The notes beneath the pieces are model-generated. The model searched no databases. It saw nothing but the letters and a program-made list of their open reading frames with translations, and was not told the origin of the DNA. From Verticillium longisporum (Eukaryota; Ascomycota; Sordariomycetes; Glomerellales; Plectosphaerellaceae), in contig JAETXT010000008.1 in assembly GCA_019188255.1 (NCBI GenBank), forward strand, positions 2,542,001-2,606,000: DNA of 64,000 nt, given 5' to 3'. The translations under genes were made by a program, and so were the position numbers. Each line of letters begins with the position of its first letter. Positions within the stretch are counted from its first letter, which is position 1. Below, piece by piece: positions 12,634-23,200 of this stretch.

Positions 12634-14274
12634 ATGGACCTGCCAGCTTCAGGTTCAGGCGCAGGGGCAGGCACAGGTCCGCTGAAGGACGCTGCGGCCG
12701 CCGTTCCTACCGCGATTCAGAGGACACCATCGCAGTCCAGCATTACCAAGGCTTCTTCCCACACCGCGGGTCACCGTTCGAGCTTCGCAGAGAATATGCG
12801 CAACGCCCCTGGCTCTCCCCGGTCACAACGCCATCCTTCCTTCACCCAAGCCGCTGTGCAGGAGCTCTTGAACCACCCGCCTGCTGCGAACAAGCATTCA
12901 AACCCACGCTTTGCCGGCCGGGACTGGCGCGACATCTCGGTCAACGAACTGGTGTCACCCGAGGACGTGAAATGGGCTACTCTCGACACGAGCGTCGAGG
13001 AGGCCTCTATGGTATACGATTCCCCCGCGGCCCCATCCCATATCCTCTGATAGCTTGCGAGTGCTGACCGTGTTGTCTGTTTACTTCATTAGACGCTTGT
13101 TAAACATGCTCCTATGAATGCTGTCCTCATCCGCCAAAACGCATCTGCGACAACAGCCATCTCCACATTCGACTACAATGATCTGAATGCCTATCTGTTG
13201 GTCGTCGTGGGCCTTGCCAACCCTGACGAAGGTCAGGTCAGTCTGTTCGACGAAATCGCCACCAAGGCCCAGGATGGCACTCCCATTACACTTCAAGACA
13301 TACAACCCATCTGCAGGAAAGAGTCCTTGGTCACGTTACCCTTTGATGAGACATTAGACAAGGCCATTGAGATATTCGGCAGTGGCATCCATAGGGTCCT
13401 CGTCTGTGGGCCATCAGGTGATGTTGTTGGCATGCTGAGCCAGCTCAAACTAGTCGAGTTCTTCTGGAATGAGGGCATTAACTTCCCGGCCATCGACCGA
13501 CTCTACCCTGCCATTCTTCGTGATTTGGCTATTGGAACTCAGCAGATTATTGCTGTTAAGTAAGTGGCCCGGTCAGGGGTCAAGGTTGATCGGCCATTTC
13601 TAGCCTGTTCTCTGCTAATTCAATGTGCCAGCTCTGACACGGTTCTGGCCGAAGCTTTGGCTCTCATGAATACAGAGGGCTTGACCAGCGTTGCCGTTAT
13701 TGACAATGCTCGGAACGTTGTCGGCAACATTTCAACAGCCGATGTCAAGCACCTCACCAATGCCGCCAGCGCCCCTCTCCTCAAGCAATCTTGCCTGCAC
13801 TTTATATCAGTCATACTGAGCGAGCGAGGCGTTGAACACGGACGCGACTCGTTTCCTGTCTTCTACGTTAACCCCTACTCAACTTTAGCTCACACTGTCG
13901 CAAAGCTCGTCGCAACGCATGCTCATCGCATGTGGGTGGTAGAATCGGCTTCACCTTCGCCATCAGCTCCTGCAACGCCTTTGCTCGGCCCCTCGTCGTC
14001 TGTCCTGGTGCCTCCCACGGGTGCGGTACCGCCGGCACCGCTGCCGACGCAACAGCAACACAGCGTGCCGGCCTCTGCGCTGCCGGGGTCGCACCTGTCA
14101 GGGCGTCTGAGCGGGGTCGTATCCCTCACGGATATCTTAAACCTCTTTGCCAAGTCATCCGGACTTCACCCATCTGACCCAGGCGAGCAACGCGCAAGGC
14201 GTCGCCGCAGCTCAAGCTCTTCCATGCGACCGAGCATCGAGTCGGCAAGGGCGAGCATAGACGCCCGGCGGTAG
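12634..14274 (+). CDS. Sds23/Moc1-type CBS-domain protein
   Basis: Sds23 (Moc1 in fission yeast) is a CBS-domain protein linked to nutrient response, sexual development and control of PP2A-like phosphatases. Exons are 12634-13011, 13093-13559 and 13632-14274 (introns of 81 and 72 bp), giving 495 residues. The N-terminus is Ser/Pro-rich and disordered. CBS-type blocks follow, with recognisable [20 protein letters not shown] and [20 protein letters not shown] motifs, and a final [18 protein letters not shown] that closes the last CBS motif. A Pro/Ala-rich insert interrupts the last CBS pair, and the C-terminus is a basic Arg/Ser tail. Splice phases rejoin SMTLVKHAP and IAVNSDTVL cleanly. The gene diverges from the importin gene upstream. 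Confidence 0.9.
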
Positions 14275-14776
14275 CCACAACACGCTCTGGAGTGGGCTTG
14301 TAGCCCATGCTGAAGGGATTTATAACGGCTCACATGCCTTCCTGGGATGCAGGACTGGGCGGATGAGGATATTCATAGAACATTTGCTGCGGGGCTTTTG
14401 CGCGCATCATTTCCACAGTCTCATGGTTCGCGCAGATACTTTGAAAATCAACTGCACGGGTTTGATAATGGACAATGGCGGAATGTTTATTTTCTCTTGA
14501 GGATTGAAGGCCACAACTCTGACTCTGTTACACGTCAAATGTGCTCAGAGAGACGACAGGGAAGTGCAGTACACACTGCCGTGGTTGACCTAGTCAGTGC
14601 ACTGTGTATCCACACCGTGCAATTGTCGAGGCTCATTGAGAAAAAACTCTTTCACCCCATCGGGACTTCAGCAATTGCAAAGCGAGCTCTTGACACATCT
14701 CGCAGCCCCGGGAACGTACATCTTCTAAATTCCTCACATTCGAGTAATTGGCCTTTTCTTTTACCACTCAGCTGCC
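14275..14776. other. Short intergenic region
   Basis: About 500 bp between the Sds23-type stop and the Rsa3-domain ORF. It ends in a pyrimidine-rich TTTTCTTTTACCACTCAG that resembles a 3' splice acceptor immediately before the next ATG, but I find no convincing coding exon upstream of it. Confidence 0.4.
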
Positions 14777-14941
14777 ATGGCCTCCGCAGCAGACGCAGAG
14801 TTCGACACCTTCTACCTGCAGCGCACAACCCAGGAGTTCGCCCAGGACCTCGACAAGGCCCGGAAGGCCGACGACTTCAAGTCAGACTCAGTTCAGTTTC
14901 TTGTTCATGCGCTGCAGCAGGGTGTAGCCCTCTATCGGTGA
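14777..14941 (+). CDS. Short ORF matching the ribosome-assembly protein 3 (Rsa3) C-terminal domain
   Basis: A 54-codon ORF beginning MASAADAEFDTFYLQRTTQE, then DLDKARKADDFKSDS, and ending HALQQGVALYR before TGA. The pattern [F/Y]YLQR-x-T-x-EF-x-x-DLDK-x-R-x-x-DDF-x-x-x-S-x-x-x-L-x-x-ALQQG matches the conserved C-terminal domain of Rsa3, a nucleolar factor of early 60S assembly. Known fungal Rsa3 proteins carry a long, Ser- and Lys-rich N-terminal region before this domain. Here the domain is nearly the whole protein. The upstream CACTCAG could join an undetected upstream exon, but the roughly 500 bp back to the Sds23-type gene shows no such sequence. Possibilities are a minimal protein, a missed exon, or a truncated copy with the full gene elsewhere. 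Confidence 0.6.
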   Translation: MASAADAEFDTFYLQRTTQEFAQDLDKARKADDFKSDSVQFLVHALQQGVALYR

Positions 14942-15088
14942 AATGAGGTCGGCGAGCAGCAAAAAGTGGACGTCCGTGCTTCTGCTTCGTCATCTCTGTC
15001 ATTCCATCCTATCTCTCGCAACGCTTCATCGCCTCGACGTCCATGACAGAAGCACATCACGCATCCAGCACATCACACATCGCACATC

Positions 15089-15775
15089 ATGTCCCCCTTC
15101 CCCCTGGGCCAAGCCCCCAAGATTGTGCCAACGCTGCCGACCCCGACGCTGCCGCCGAGCGCCCTGCCGAGCTTCACCGTCATCTGCTCCACCACCATCG
15201 CAGCGCCGCCGCTCGCCGTCCTCGCCAAGCTCCTCGACACGACGACCTGGCCGGCCTGGAACACCTTCTGCAAGTCCGCCACCGTGACCCACGCGCCGGC
15301 CGCCGCCGACGTCGCGCCCCTCAACGCGCCCGAGCTGCAGGCCCTCGCCGTCGGCCGCCCGGGGTCCCTTTCCCCGGGGGTGCGGGTGACGTCCCCGGCG
15401 TACTTGACGGCCGACGCCGCGGCGCCGAACCGGCCGCGCGAGGTCGTCACGGCGCTCGAGGCGTTTGAGCGCGACGGCGACGGGCGCAGGGGGTATCGCG
15501 TCGCGTGGCGGTTCGAGAGCATGCCGGACGTCGTGCTTCACGCTGAGCGGGTGCAGGAGCTCGTCGAGGTCGTGGGCGAGGACGGCGTCGTCGTCGCGAC
15601 CGAGTACTACAGCTGGGAGACGTTTCGCGGGCTGCTGGCGCCCGTGCTGAAGTGGTCCAAGCAGGGCGAGCTGCGTGATGGGTTTGCGCGGTGGATGGGC
15701 AGTCTGAAGGCTGTGGCCGAGGGGGGCTCGCATGATGAGCATGATGTGGCGCGTTTGCAGACTGGTGGTGTGTAA
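15089..15775 (+). CDS. SRPBCC/START-like lipid-binding fold protein
   Basis: An intronless 228-residue ORF with strongly GC-biased third positions, beginning MSPFPLGQAPKIVPTLPTPT. After a Pro-rich lead, the pattern FTVICSTTIAAPPLAVLAKLLD-x-TTWPAWNTFC is the first strand and helix of the SRPBCC (Bet v1/START-like) fold, with the usual W-x-x-W spacing. A long beta-rich segment and a C-terminal helix (ELRDGFARWMGSLKAVAE) complete the fold. Such fungal proteins are usually annotated as polyketide cyclase/dehydrase or SRPBCC family and bind hydrophobic ligands; the ligand cannot be predicted. No biosynthetic genes lie beside it. Confidence 0.75.
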   Translation: MSPFPLGQAPKIVPTLPTPTLPPSALPSFTVICSTTIAAPPLAVLAKLLDTTTWPAWNTFCKSATVTHAPAAADVAPLNAPELQALAVGRPGSLSPGVRVTSPAYLTADAAAPNRPREVVTALEAFERDGDGRRGYRVAWRFESMPDVVLHAERVQELVEVVGEDGVVVATEYYSWETFRGLLAPVLKWSKQGELRDGFARWMGSLKAVAEGGSHDEHDVARLQTGGV

Positions 15776-16720
15776 GTGGCATGGTCAGGTCGATGCATCG
15801 TGATTTCGGTCCATCATACCACTCATATACAAGTACTGCTACAAAACCAAAGTTCGAACAGTTTTAACCAACATGATGCGGATGCGCCCTTCGCCAAAAC
15901 CAAGTCCCACCAAAATCCAGCAAATCGTGCCATGACGACGCCGCTTCCATGGTCCATGACTATGTCGCTGCCATGGTTCACGTCGACGTCGCCGTCATGG
16001 GTCATGTCAAGCACATCGACCTCCCACGGCGAAAGCGTCGGCTCATAGTCGGTGGAGGGGCTGGGGGACTGTCGGTGGCTCATGCTCATGCTCATGCTCG
16101 TTCGTTCACTGGCCGCGAGGAGAGATATCCATGCTGCGTCTTGACGCGGGGAACGAGGATGCAACAGTATGAACGGGTCGCCTTGACGCTGCGAGCTGGG
16201 AGCCAGGCTGAGAATTGAATGTTGGTCATCAGTTGAGGGCCATAGTTTGGTGTCAATCAGAATGAAGCCCCTCACTGGCAGCTGACGACGGACACAACGA
16301 GGTGGGGAAAGTGTGCATTCATCGCCCCACAGCATCGATCGCTCTTGCCAGCGTGCGAGTCATGCTCCTGCTCCTTCTCCTCCTCTTCCTCTGCCTCCTG
16401 CCTCCCCCATGGCCGTGTCCCGCTGCCTCTTGCCTCCTGCTGCCTCTGTTCCTGCCTGTCTCTGCCTCTGTTCCTGCCTGTCTCTGCCTCTGTTCCTGCC
16501 TGTCTCTGTCTCTGTCTCCTGCCTGCCTCTGCCTCCTGCTTCCTCCTGCTTCCTCTGCCTCTGCCTCTGCCTCCTGTGAAGAAGTGACTCGACAGCTCAG
16601 CCGCGCAACGCGAGCATGCTGCATCTAACCCCATACATATGAACATCTACACTTAGCTACCACCTAACGAGGTAAGGTAAGGTAGGTACAGGTAGCATCA
16701 TGCTCATGCTTCAGCTTCAT
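15776..16720. other. Intergenic with low-complexity pyrimidine repeats
   Basis: Lies between the convergent SRPBCC (+) and GST (-) genes. It contains CATGCT-type short repeats near 16080-16100 and a long CTGCCTCTG-rich stretch at about 16360-16585. Open frames across it simply reflect the repeat composition (Leu/Cys/Ser on one strand, Arg/Gln/Glu on the other). Confidence 0.5.
16441..16506. repeat. 22-bp tandem repeat, three copies
   Basis: The unit TGCCTCTGTTCCTGCCTGTC plus TC repeats exactly three times from 16441, inside a wider CTGCCTCTG-rich segment (about 16360-16585). Confidence 0.85.
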
Positions 16721-17548
16721 CTATTTGACCTCGGCATACGCCTGCAGCCCGTCGTGCAACCGTCCAAAGACGCCGCCATGCCACCCCCGCACCTGCTGCC
16801 ACTCCTCTGCCGGCAGCGTCACGTCGAACATGCGCAGCCAGGCGCCGACGATAAAGTCAGCATAGCTCGCGCGCGCCCCCAGCAGAAACGGCCCCGCCGC
16901 GTCGCGCCCGTAGAGCACCGCCAGCGGCGCGAGCGTCGCCTCGAACGACGCGAGCATGCGCGCCCTGTCGTCGCCGCGCAGCGCGAAATCCTCCCACGCC
17001 GTCATGTACGGCCGCGCGCGGTCGACAAAGATGGCCTTGGTCGCCGCCTCGTTGGCCGGGTCGAACGGGAACCCGACCGTCGTGAGCTGCGTGTGCGCCG
17101 TGAAGGCGCCGTCGACGTGGACGTTGAACGTTGCGTACGCCGGGTACGGGCTGTCGCGCACGGCCGACAGCGGCACGAGCAGGCCCTCGGCCGGGTCGAA
17201 GGCGTAGTCGAGCGGCTGGTCGGGGAAGAGGTCGCCGTCGCCTGCTGACGGGTACGTCTGCTGCAGGTAGACGGCTATGTCGAGCGAGTCGCCGAGCGTC
17301 GTGCCCGTCGACGCGTCCTCGATGATGGGCAGCGTGAAGAAGTCGCTGCCGTCGGCGAACTTGCGTGTCGGCGCCACCTGGAGCGTCGTTCGCAGGTTGA
17401 CAATGTCGGGCAGCGCCACCCACTTGGTCGTGTGCGCCAGCGCCTTGAAGTTGAGCGCGAACCGCGTCTTCCACGGGTTCGGCGAGCAGCAGTTCTTTGC
17501 GGCGGGGGGGCGCAGGCCGATGTCGTAGAACGTGATGGGCGCGGACAT
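16721..17548 (-). CDS. Glutathione S-transferase-like protein
   Basis: A single-exon, 275-residue protein. The start chosen at 17548 gives MSAPITFYDIGLRPPAAKN, the usual beginning of a thioredoxin-like GST N-domain; the frame is open further upstream but only through low-complexity Gln-rich codons. The N-domain carries FTLPIIED with the cis-proline that contacts glutathione, followed by a TTLGDSLDIAVYLQQTYP helix equivalent to the E/D-S motif. The C-terminal part is all-helical and includes GARASYADFIVGAWLRM, the common N-capping region of the GST C-domain. Expected role: conjugation or reduction of electrophiles in the cytosol; the substrate is unknown. It is convergent with the SRPBCC gene. 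Confidence 0.88.
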   Translation of the reverse strand: MSAPITFYDIGLRPPAAKNCCSPNPWKTRFALNFKALAHTTKWVALPDIVNLRTTLQVAPTRKFADGSDFFTLPIIEDASTGTTLGDSLDIAVYLQQTYPSAGDGDLFPDQPLDYAFDPAEGLLVPLSAVRDSPYPAYATFNVHVDGAFTAHTQLTTVGFPFDPANEAATKAIFVDRARPYMTAWEDFALRGDDRARMLASFEATLAPLAVLYGRDAAGPFLLGARASYADFIVGAWLRMFDVTLPAEEWQQVRGWHGGVFGRLHDGLQAYAEVK

Positions 17549-19339
17549 TGCGTGCTGCTGCTGCTGCTGACGGCGTTGAGCAGTATGTAACCTGCTGCTG
17601 ACAGTACTAAGCAGTATGTGATCTCTTGCGACTGATGTTGTCGTTGGGGAAGGGAATGGCGTAATACCTTGCACTCGCTGTGCGTGGCCTATTGCTTATT
17701 TATGTCTCCTCCTCGTCCCCTCAGTCGAAACATCTTGATCGGCTGCCCCGCACTTGTAGGGCAGGCAAAAGCAATGCTTCACGGCACGCCGCGCCCTCTC
17801 GACTCCACATCGTGTCTGACGGCTTGAGACCTCGTGAAGCCGTGCATCGTCGTGCATTGGACTCTGCATGCGCAGCTTGGGTGGCTCCCGCGAGCCATAT
17901 CTTGAACCGCCGAAACGCGCACACGTATCAACTCTGTACCTAGGTACCAGCACAGCTCGTGTGGGTCGTGGCGCAGCGTGAGGCACAACCTTGCAGAGCG
18001 CTTCTCACGGCTCGCTAGCCTCCTGAAGAGTAACACTAGCTAGCTTGCCACTGGCAGTTTGAGTTGCCTGCAAATACTTGCTGTGAAGTGAGGGGTGCTG
18101 ACGTGCAGCTGGGCGTGCAGCTGGGCGTGCAGCTGGGCATGCACCTGGGTCGCTCAGCCTGCGCCGTATCGAGTCAGTCTACGGCCTGCTTCCAGGCGCC
18201 TTGCCCTAGCAGGTCGTTGCTTGAGACAAGAGCTCTCAGAACACGATACACCATGATGAACATGGGCAATGGCGTTGAACAGGGCTGAACGTAGTCTGCC
18301 TGACAGCCGTCTCCTAAGCGATGTCAAGTGTTGGTCTGTTGACGCCATGCGATGAAGTACTGGCAGCAAACATCTTTCACACAAGGGTTGAAGAGCAAGA
18401 AAATCGATGCAATGTTCTGGATTTACGGCTGCAACTATTGGAATAATCATCGACTTGGCGATGGGAGGCGGACCCCCATCCCTGTTTCACATTGAGTTCG
18501 CGAAAGGAACCCCCCCTACGGAAAGCAACATCTGGTATCAAAGACATCTCCTAGACAGTGGAAGGATCTCCAGCAATGCTAATAACATGTAGCTCACAAA
18601 GTTGGCGTGAAAATGACACAATGCATGCCGCTCTGATATTCCTCAGACCTTCATAATAGAGGTGGGCTCGAAAGCTCCTTACCTATCATAGGCTGCCATT
18701 TATCTGACAAGTAGAGACCAAAAGATCATAGTATAGGCGATTCATCAGTCAATTGTAGATTGTCGTCCAGGCGTCACAATTTTGACAAGATCCGGTCTGC
18801 TACCTCATATGAAGGCCCTCATCCTTGGAGCCCAGTCCCGCTTGCCACCTCATGAAGCCATCACAAGCGAGCATTGGCTGCAGACTTCGCCTCAGCACTC
18901 GGAGGATTGATGCCTTTTTATAGACACGAGCCTAAAGAAAATGACAAGAACGGTTTGCACAGCTTCCAAGCTCATGCTTATTTCTCATCTTGGCTCCTGG
19001 TATCCTAAAAGTCCAACCCATTGCCATCGTGCAATGTAAGACGATATTTCAAGCAACGATTGACACGCTCTGCAAGGTCACCGTGGAGGCACACTAATAT
19101 AGGCAGAAAACAAATCATGTCTCAATTCAGCGTCAATAGCGTGATTCGCGCTGTCCCGCCCCTAACACCACTCCCCTGCGCCTCTACCTCTACCTCTACG
19201 CCCACCCACCACCAGCGCTATGCACACAAGATGCTCGCACAAATGTTCATGGTCAAAGGTATGTACAAAAAAGGCGAAACGTGGCAGCCGGAACCAGAAT
19301 CCAAAAAAAAAAAAAACCAAGCAAAGACAGCCGCCGACC
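17549..19339. other. Intergenic, partly AT-richer
   Basis: About 1.8 kb with no supportable gene. It holds the GST promoter, a GTACCTAGGTACC palindrome near 17937, a 12-bp tandem repeat (18103-18150) and a stretch at about 18400-19100 that is visibly less GC-rich than the flanking genes. Confidence 0.5.
18103..18150. repeat. 12-bp tandem repeat, four copies
   Basis: GTGCAGCTGGGC occurs three times in exact tandem followed by one diverged copy (ATGCACCTGGGT). Confidence 0.85.
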
Positions 19340-20211
19340 CTACTCGTTGATGCGGTGCTGCCAGACCTCCTGCTCGGCGCGCGCGCTGTACGTGCTGGCG
19401 CCGAGGAGGGCCTGCATCTGCGTGACGCCGGCGAATATGGTCTGGCGGGCGACGAACCAGCGGATGCCCTCGTGGCAGGGGGGGCTCGTGAGAGAGCCCT
19501 GGTAGGTCCAGAACTCGTTGAAGTGGGCGACGCTGTCGAGGGCGAGGTTGAGGTTGAGCGTGGCCTTGACCTGCTTGCCCGTCTCCCGGAAGCCGATCAT
19601 GGGCGGCAGCTGCGCGAAGAAGGCGTCGTCTCCCGTGCCGGGGTCGACGCGGAAGGCGAGCACGGCGGCCTCGTGGCCCGCGGCGTCGACGTGCACAAAG
19701 TGGATCTCCGACTTGGACCGCCGCCCGCTGATCGTGTGGTCGGCTGGCGAGTGGATGTGCCAGCCGACCATGTAGACCGTCTTGTTGTCGTACGTGAACG
19801 ACGGGTTGCCCGTGAAGACGCCCTCGGGGTGCGTGATGGTGAAGGCCGGCCCGTAGCCCCAGTTGAAGAAATTGCCCGTCACGTTGGTCGGGTAGTTGAA
19901 CGTCGGCCGGTGGTTTTGAGACAGGCCGTTGCTGAGGCTCAGCGCGATCGGCGACTGCTGCGTGCCCGTCTGGCAGAGGGTGTAGTCTGGGTGAGCGTGT
20001 TAGTATCGGAGCTGCGCATCCCCGAGAAGGGAGTTCACATACTTTTGTTGATGCGGCCCCAGTTGAAGGATGCCTCGTAGGCCCAGTCGGTGGGCGGCGG
20101 CGGCGCACCATCTTGGCGCTTCATGACACCCATGGGCGCGCTGTTCTCATGGCCGGGACAGGCCAACACGGTCGAGGCAGCTGCCAAGGCGCCGAGAATC
20201 GAGAACTTCAT
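19340..20211 (-). CDS. Secreted alpha-class carbonic anhydrase
   Basis: Alpha-carbonic anhydrases are zinc enzymes that interconvert CO2 and bicarbonate; fungal members are often extracellular. Exons are 20211-20043 and 19986-19340 with a 56-bp intron (GTATGT...CCAG), giving 271 residues. Residues 1-19 (MKFSILGALAAASTVLACP) form a signal peptide. Zinc ligands are visible as His133 and His135 in GWHIHSPADHT and His152 in SEIHFVHVD, with gate-keeper Glu150. The substrate-pocket motif SLTSPPCHEGIRW and a Trp-rich N-terminus (NWGYGPAF) are conserved. The splice joins RINK to NYTLCQTGTQQSPIAL, which is the standard alpha-CA start. The ATG at 20211 is preferred over upstream in-frame codons because it begins the signal peptide. 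Confidence 0.93.
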
Positions 20212-23200
20212 GGTGGAGGAGTACGATGCTGCTTGTGCGAGTTGGAATGATAGACAAAAAGCCAAGACCTTGAGGCGCTGATCAGGTGTTTCAAAGCTGA
20301 GATGTGATGAAGGATGGGTGAGGACTGCTGTGCCGAGTGAGACTGTTGCAGGTCGGTAGAGCGAGGATCGTCGCTCGTCTTATAGCATACTCCTCGTGGG
20401 CAAGGATGAGGTGCCATCACGATACAGGCCCCCTTGTCCTTCATCTCCATTGCCTGCCGTATCAGCGAAATGGGGAGCAGCGACAAACGTCACGCACGAG
20501 GCGGTCGCGCGCGCGCAAGACGACCTGTTCGGTCTTGGCAGCATAAACTCCACCCCTGGGCGATCTGTCGACTTGTGCCCTTGGCTCCTCATCCCATGTT
20601 ACAGGCAAAGAGCAGCACGGGCGACGGAGCTTCAGCACAGCGCTCTCTATGATCCCCGCCGACCCGGCAAATTCCATGGTGGTCTGGCTGTCAATCCAAT
20701 CTGCAATGCCCAACATCGCGGACCCCGGACAACTGGCACCACAGAGTACCTAGCGCGTCAGCTGTGCGGTTCTGAACCGTCGGGTTCTTCGAGTGAAAAG
20801 GGCTGTGGGGGAGCCAATAGCACATGGGCTCGGCACCTGTCAGTCTAGGGGCATCCTTGGATCAGCGGTCTAGGATACGACTTGACGACTAGCGGGGCGG
20901 CAGTCGAGGTGGCAGTGTAGTGGGAATGGGCTCACTTTGAGTCTGTCCACTACCGCAGGGTCTTGGCGCTGATGTTCTCTGCACTGCCCCTCGTTCGTTT
21001 TGTCCCTGTGGCCCTTGGCCTTGAGCGGTGTTCAGGTGTTCAGGTGTGGCATGGCGACTTGAGCCTCCATTTTCCCCTCACATTTGTGGCCGACTCGAGA
21101 TGATTACGTCTTGGCACCAATGCCGTGCCAAGAGACCTTCATTGTTGATTCCTGGCTGCCTGGGTCCCGGCAGATGATTGTACGCCCGCTGTGCTTTGTC
21201 GCTTGCTGCGACGGACCCGTGATTGAGGCAGGGGAAAAGGCTCTCTGGCTGTATGCCTGGTCTTGGCGACACTGCTGCTGACGACGACGACGACGACCAT
21301 GACACTTAAAGCACTACTTGTCGGAGTCTTCCGTCGGCAGCCGCAGTGATGCCAGCCTTTGACCAACAGAGTGCCCAATTGACGGAATGCCCTTGGGTTA
21401 GTTAGTTTGTCGCGCACATTTCCATCCCCAAGCACAGACAGGCTCTTGAGCGTAAACGACCAATCGCAAACATGTCGCGCTGGGTCGTCCTCAATTTCGC
21501 AGAGCATGAAACGAACCAAGGCCTCGACACGTTCATTACAGATAGAGTGGACGAACTGATTAGGGCGCCAGCTACCGTTGTTTTGGGACGAGGCACGGTT
21601 CTGCGAATCTTCTATCTTTGGGCCACACCCTGACTCGTCGTCATGCGTATATCCCCGACAGGGGTGGAGGAATTGTCATCTGCCTTCATCAATTTAGCTT
21701 TTCGGGGCCTTCTTTTTGCAATGCTCATTCATCTGCGCCTCAATGGCGCTGCGAAATCAAGCTGCCCACGTGTGGGGGTTTTTTTTTTCAACCACCCTGC
21801 CACCGTACTGACAGTTGCGTACTCGTTGTTGCTTGCCAAGCGATGAGTGTTCACCTTTCTTTTTGCACGTGAGCAAGCACGCCAGTCTCTGTGCGGGCGT
21901 TCTCAACGCTGTACTGTCAGCGGGGGTGGGCTTGTGTTTGGCCGACTCCGCGCCCATCGCCCACTTCTGCGTTTCGAGTCCGAGGTTCGGTGAAGGTTGG
22001 CCGGAACCCTGGCGCAAAAGGTTTTGACTGTTTCGACTTCAACTGCGACTGCGACCGCAGCAGGCGGAGGCAAGCTAGGGGTGAGCCTTGGTCGTCCGAG
22101 ACGGAATCGTAGGTCCGGCATCAAGGTTTCGACAGAAAGGACAATTTGGCTTTTGCTGCATTCAAGGTGACTCTCTATCGCATGATGCTGACGTACGCAG
22201 ACACAATTTGGGAGCCCCGTGATGAGATTAGGTAGTCGAGATACAGTTCAAGATAAGGCTCAATTATCAACTGTCGCATCCTTTGAAGACTTCCTAAGCT
22301 CGTGTGCAACAGGCAGTGTGTACCCGCGAGCATGGAGCGTCTCAGGGCTTCTGGTGCACAGGCCGTTGACTCCGCAGCTTCGTCTGCATGCTTCCCAGAA
22401 GGCAGGGCACAATTGAAGAGACCGCAGTGAGAGTGTCTTCGGCGTCTTAAGAAGCGGTCGGAGAGATGCCACCACTGAGGTCGATCCGCAGGCGTCCTCA
22501 AAATATGCCATAGTATCAGTGCTCTCACACACTTCGTTCGATATCGCTGGCGGTGTTCAAAGATGGATCTGTCAAGGCGTATTCGCGAATATACTTCTGC
22601 AGCTTGTCGTATCTCTTGCCATGTTGCCTTCGCCAATTATGCTTCGGCTGGCCTTGGACGATGTCCACATGCCAGTTTCACACAGTCCCTTGCATGCTTG
22701 CGCGTCGCTGCATTGAATTCAATTGACAGGTCTATATGGTGTTAGTTTGGCCGTTGCACTGGATCTTTGGCATCATGAAGATTGTCCAAAAGAAGAATAT
22801 TGCCACAAGAAACGATACTTGCCGTCTTCGCGTTCGCTTCAGCCAAGAAGTTGCTTCTCATTCAGGCGAGACATGCGTTGCGTGTCGTGGCACTGCGCCT
22901 CATCGAGCTTCGTCTTGTTCAAATGTCGAAAGTGATAGTATGTCGACCGAAGGCTGGATAAAAGGCAATACAAGACACGCCGACGGACTGAGATATCTGA
23001 AATGAAAAGCTGACCGGTGATGAGAGGTAAATCGTTTAAAAGCGTGTCCCGATGGCATGATGGGAGCCCATGGCGAACCTCAAGGCGGCCTCAAGGTGAG
23101 GTGGACTGCATAAAAGGCCTTCCGTGAGAGGTGAGCACCATCGATCACGGTCTTTGAGAATCTGAAATCGCTGCAGACAATGGCTGCAACCGCAAATGTC

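Noticed and set aside
16345..16624. Open frames on both strands in the CTGCCTCTG region
   Set aside because: They consist only of repeat-derived Leu/Cys/Ser or Arg/Gln/Glu runs.
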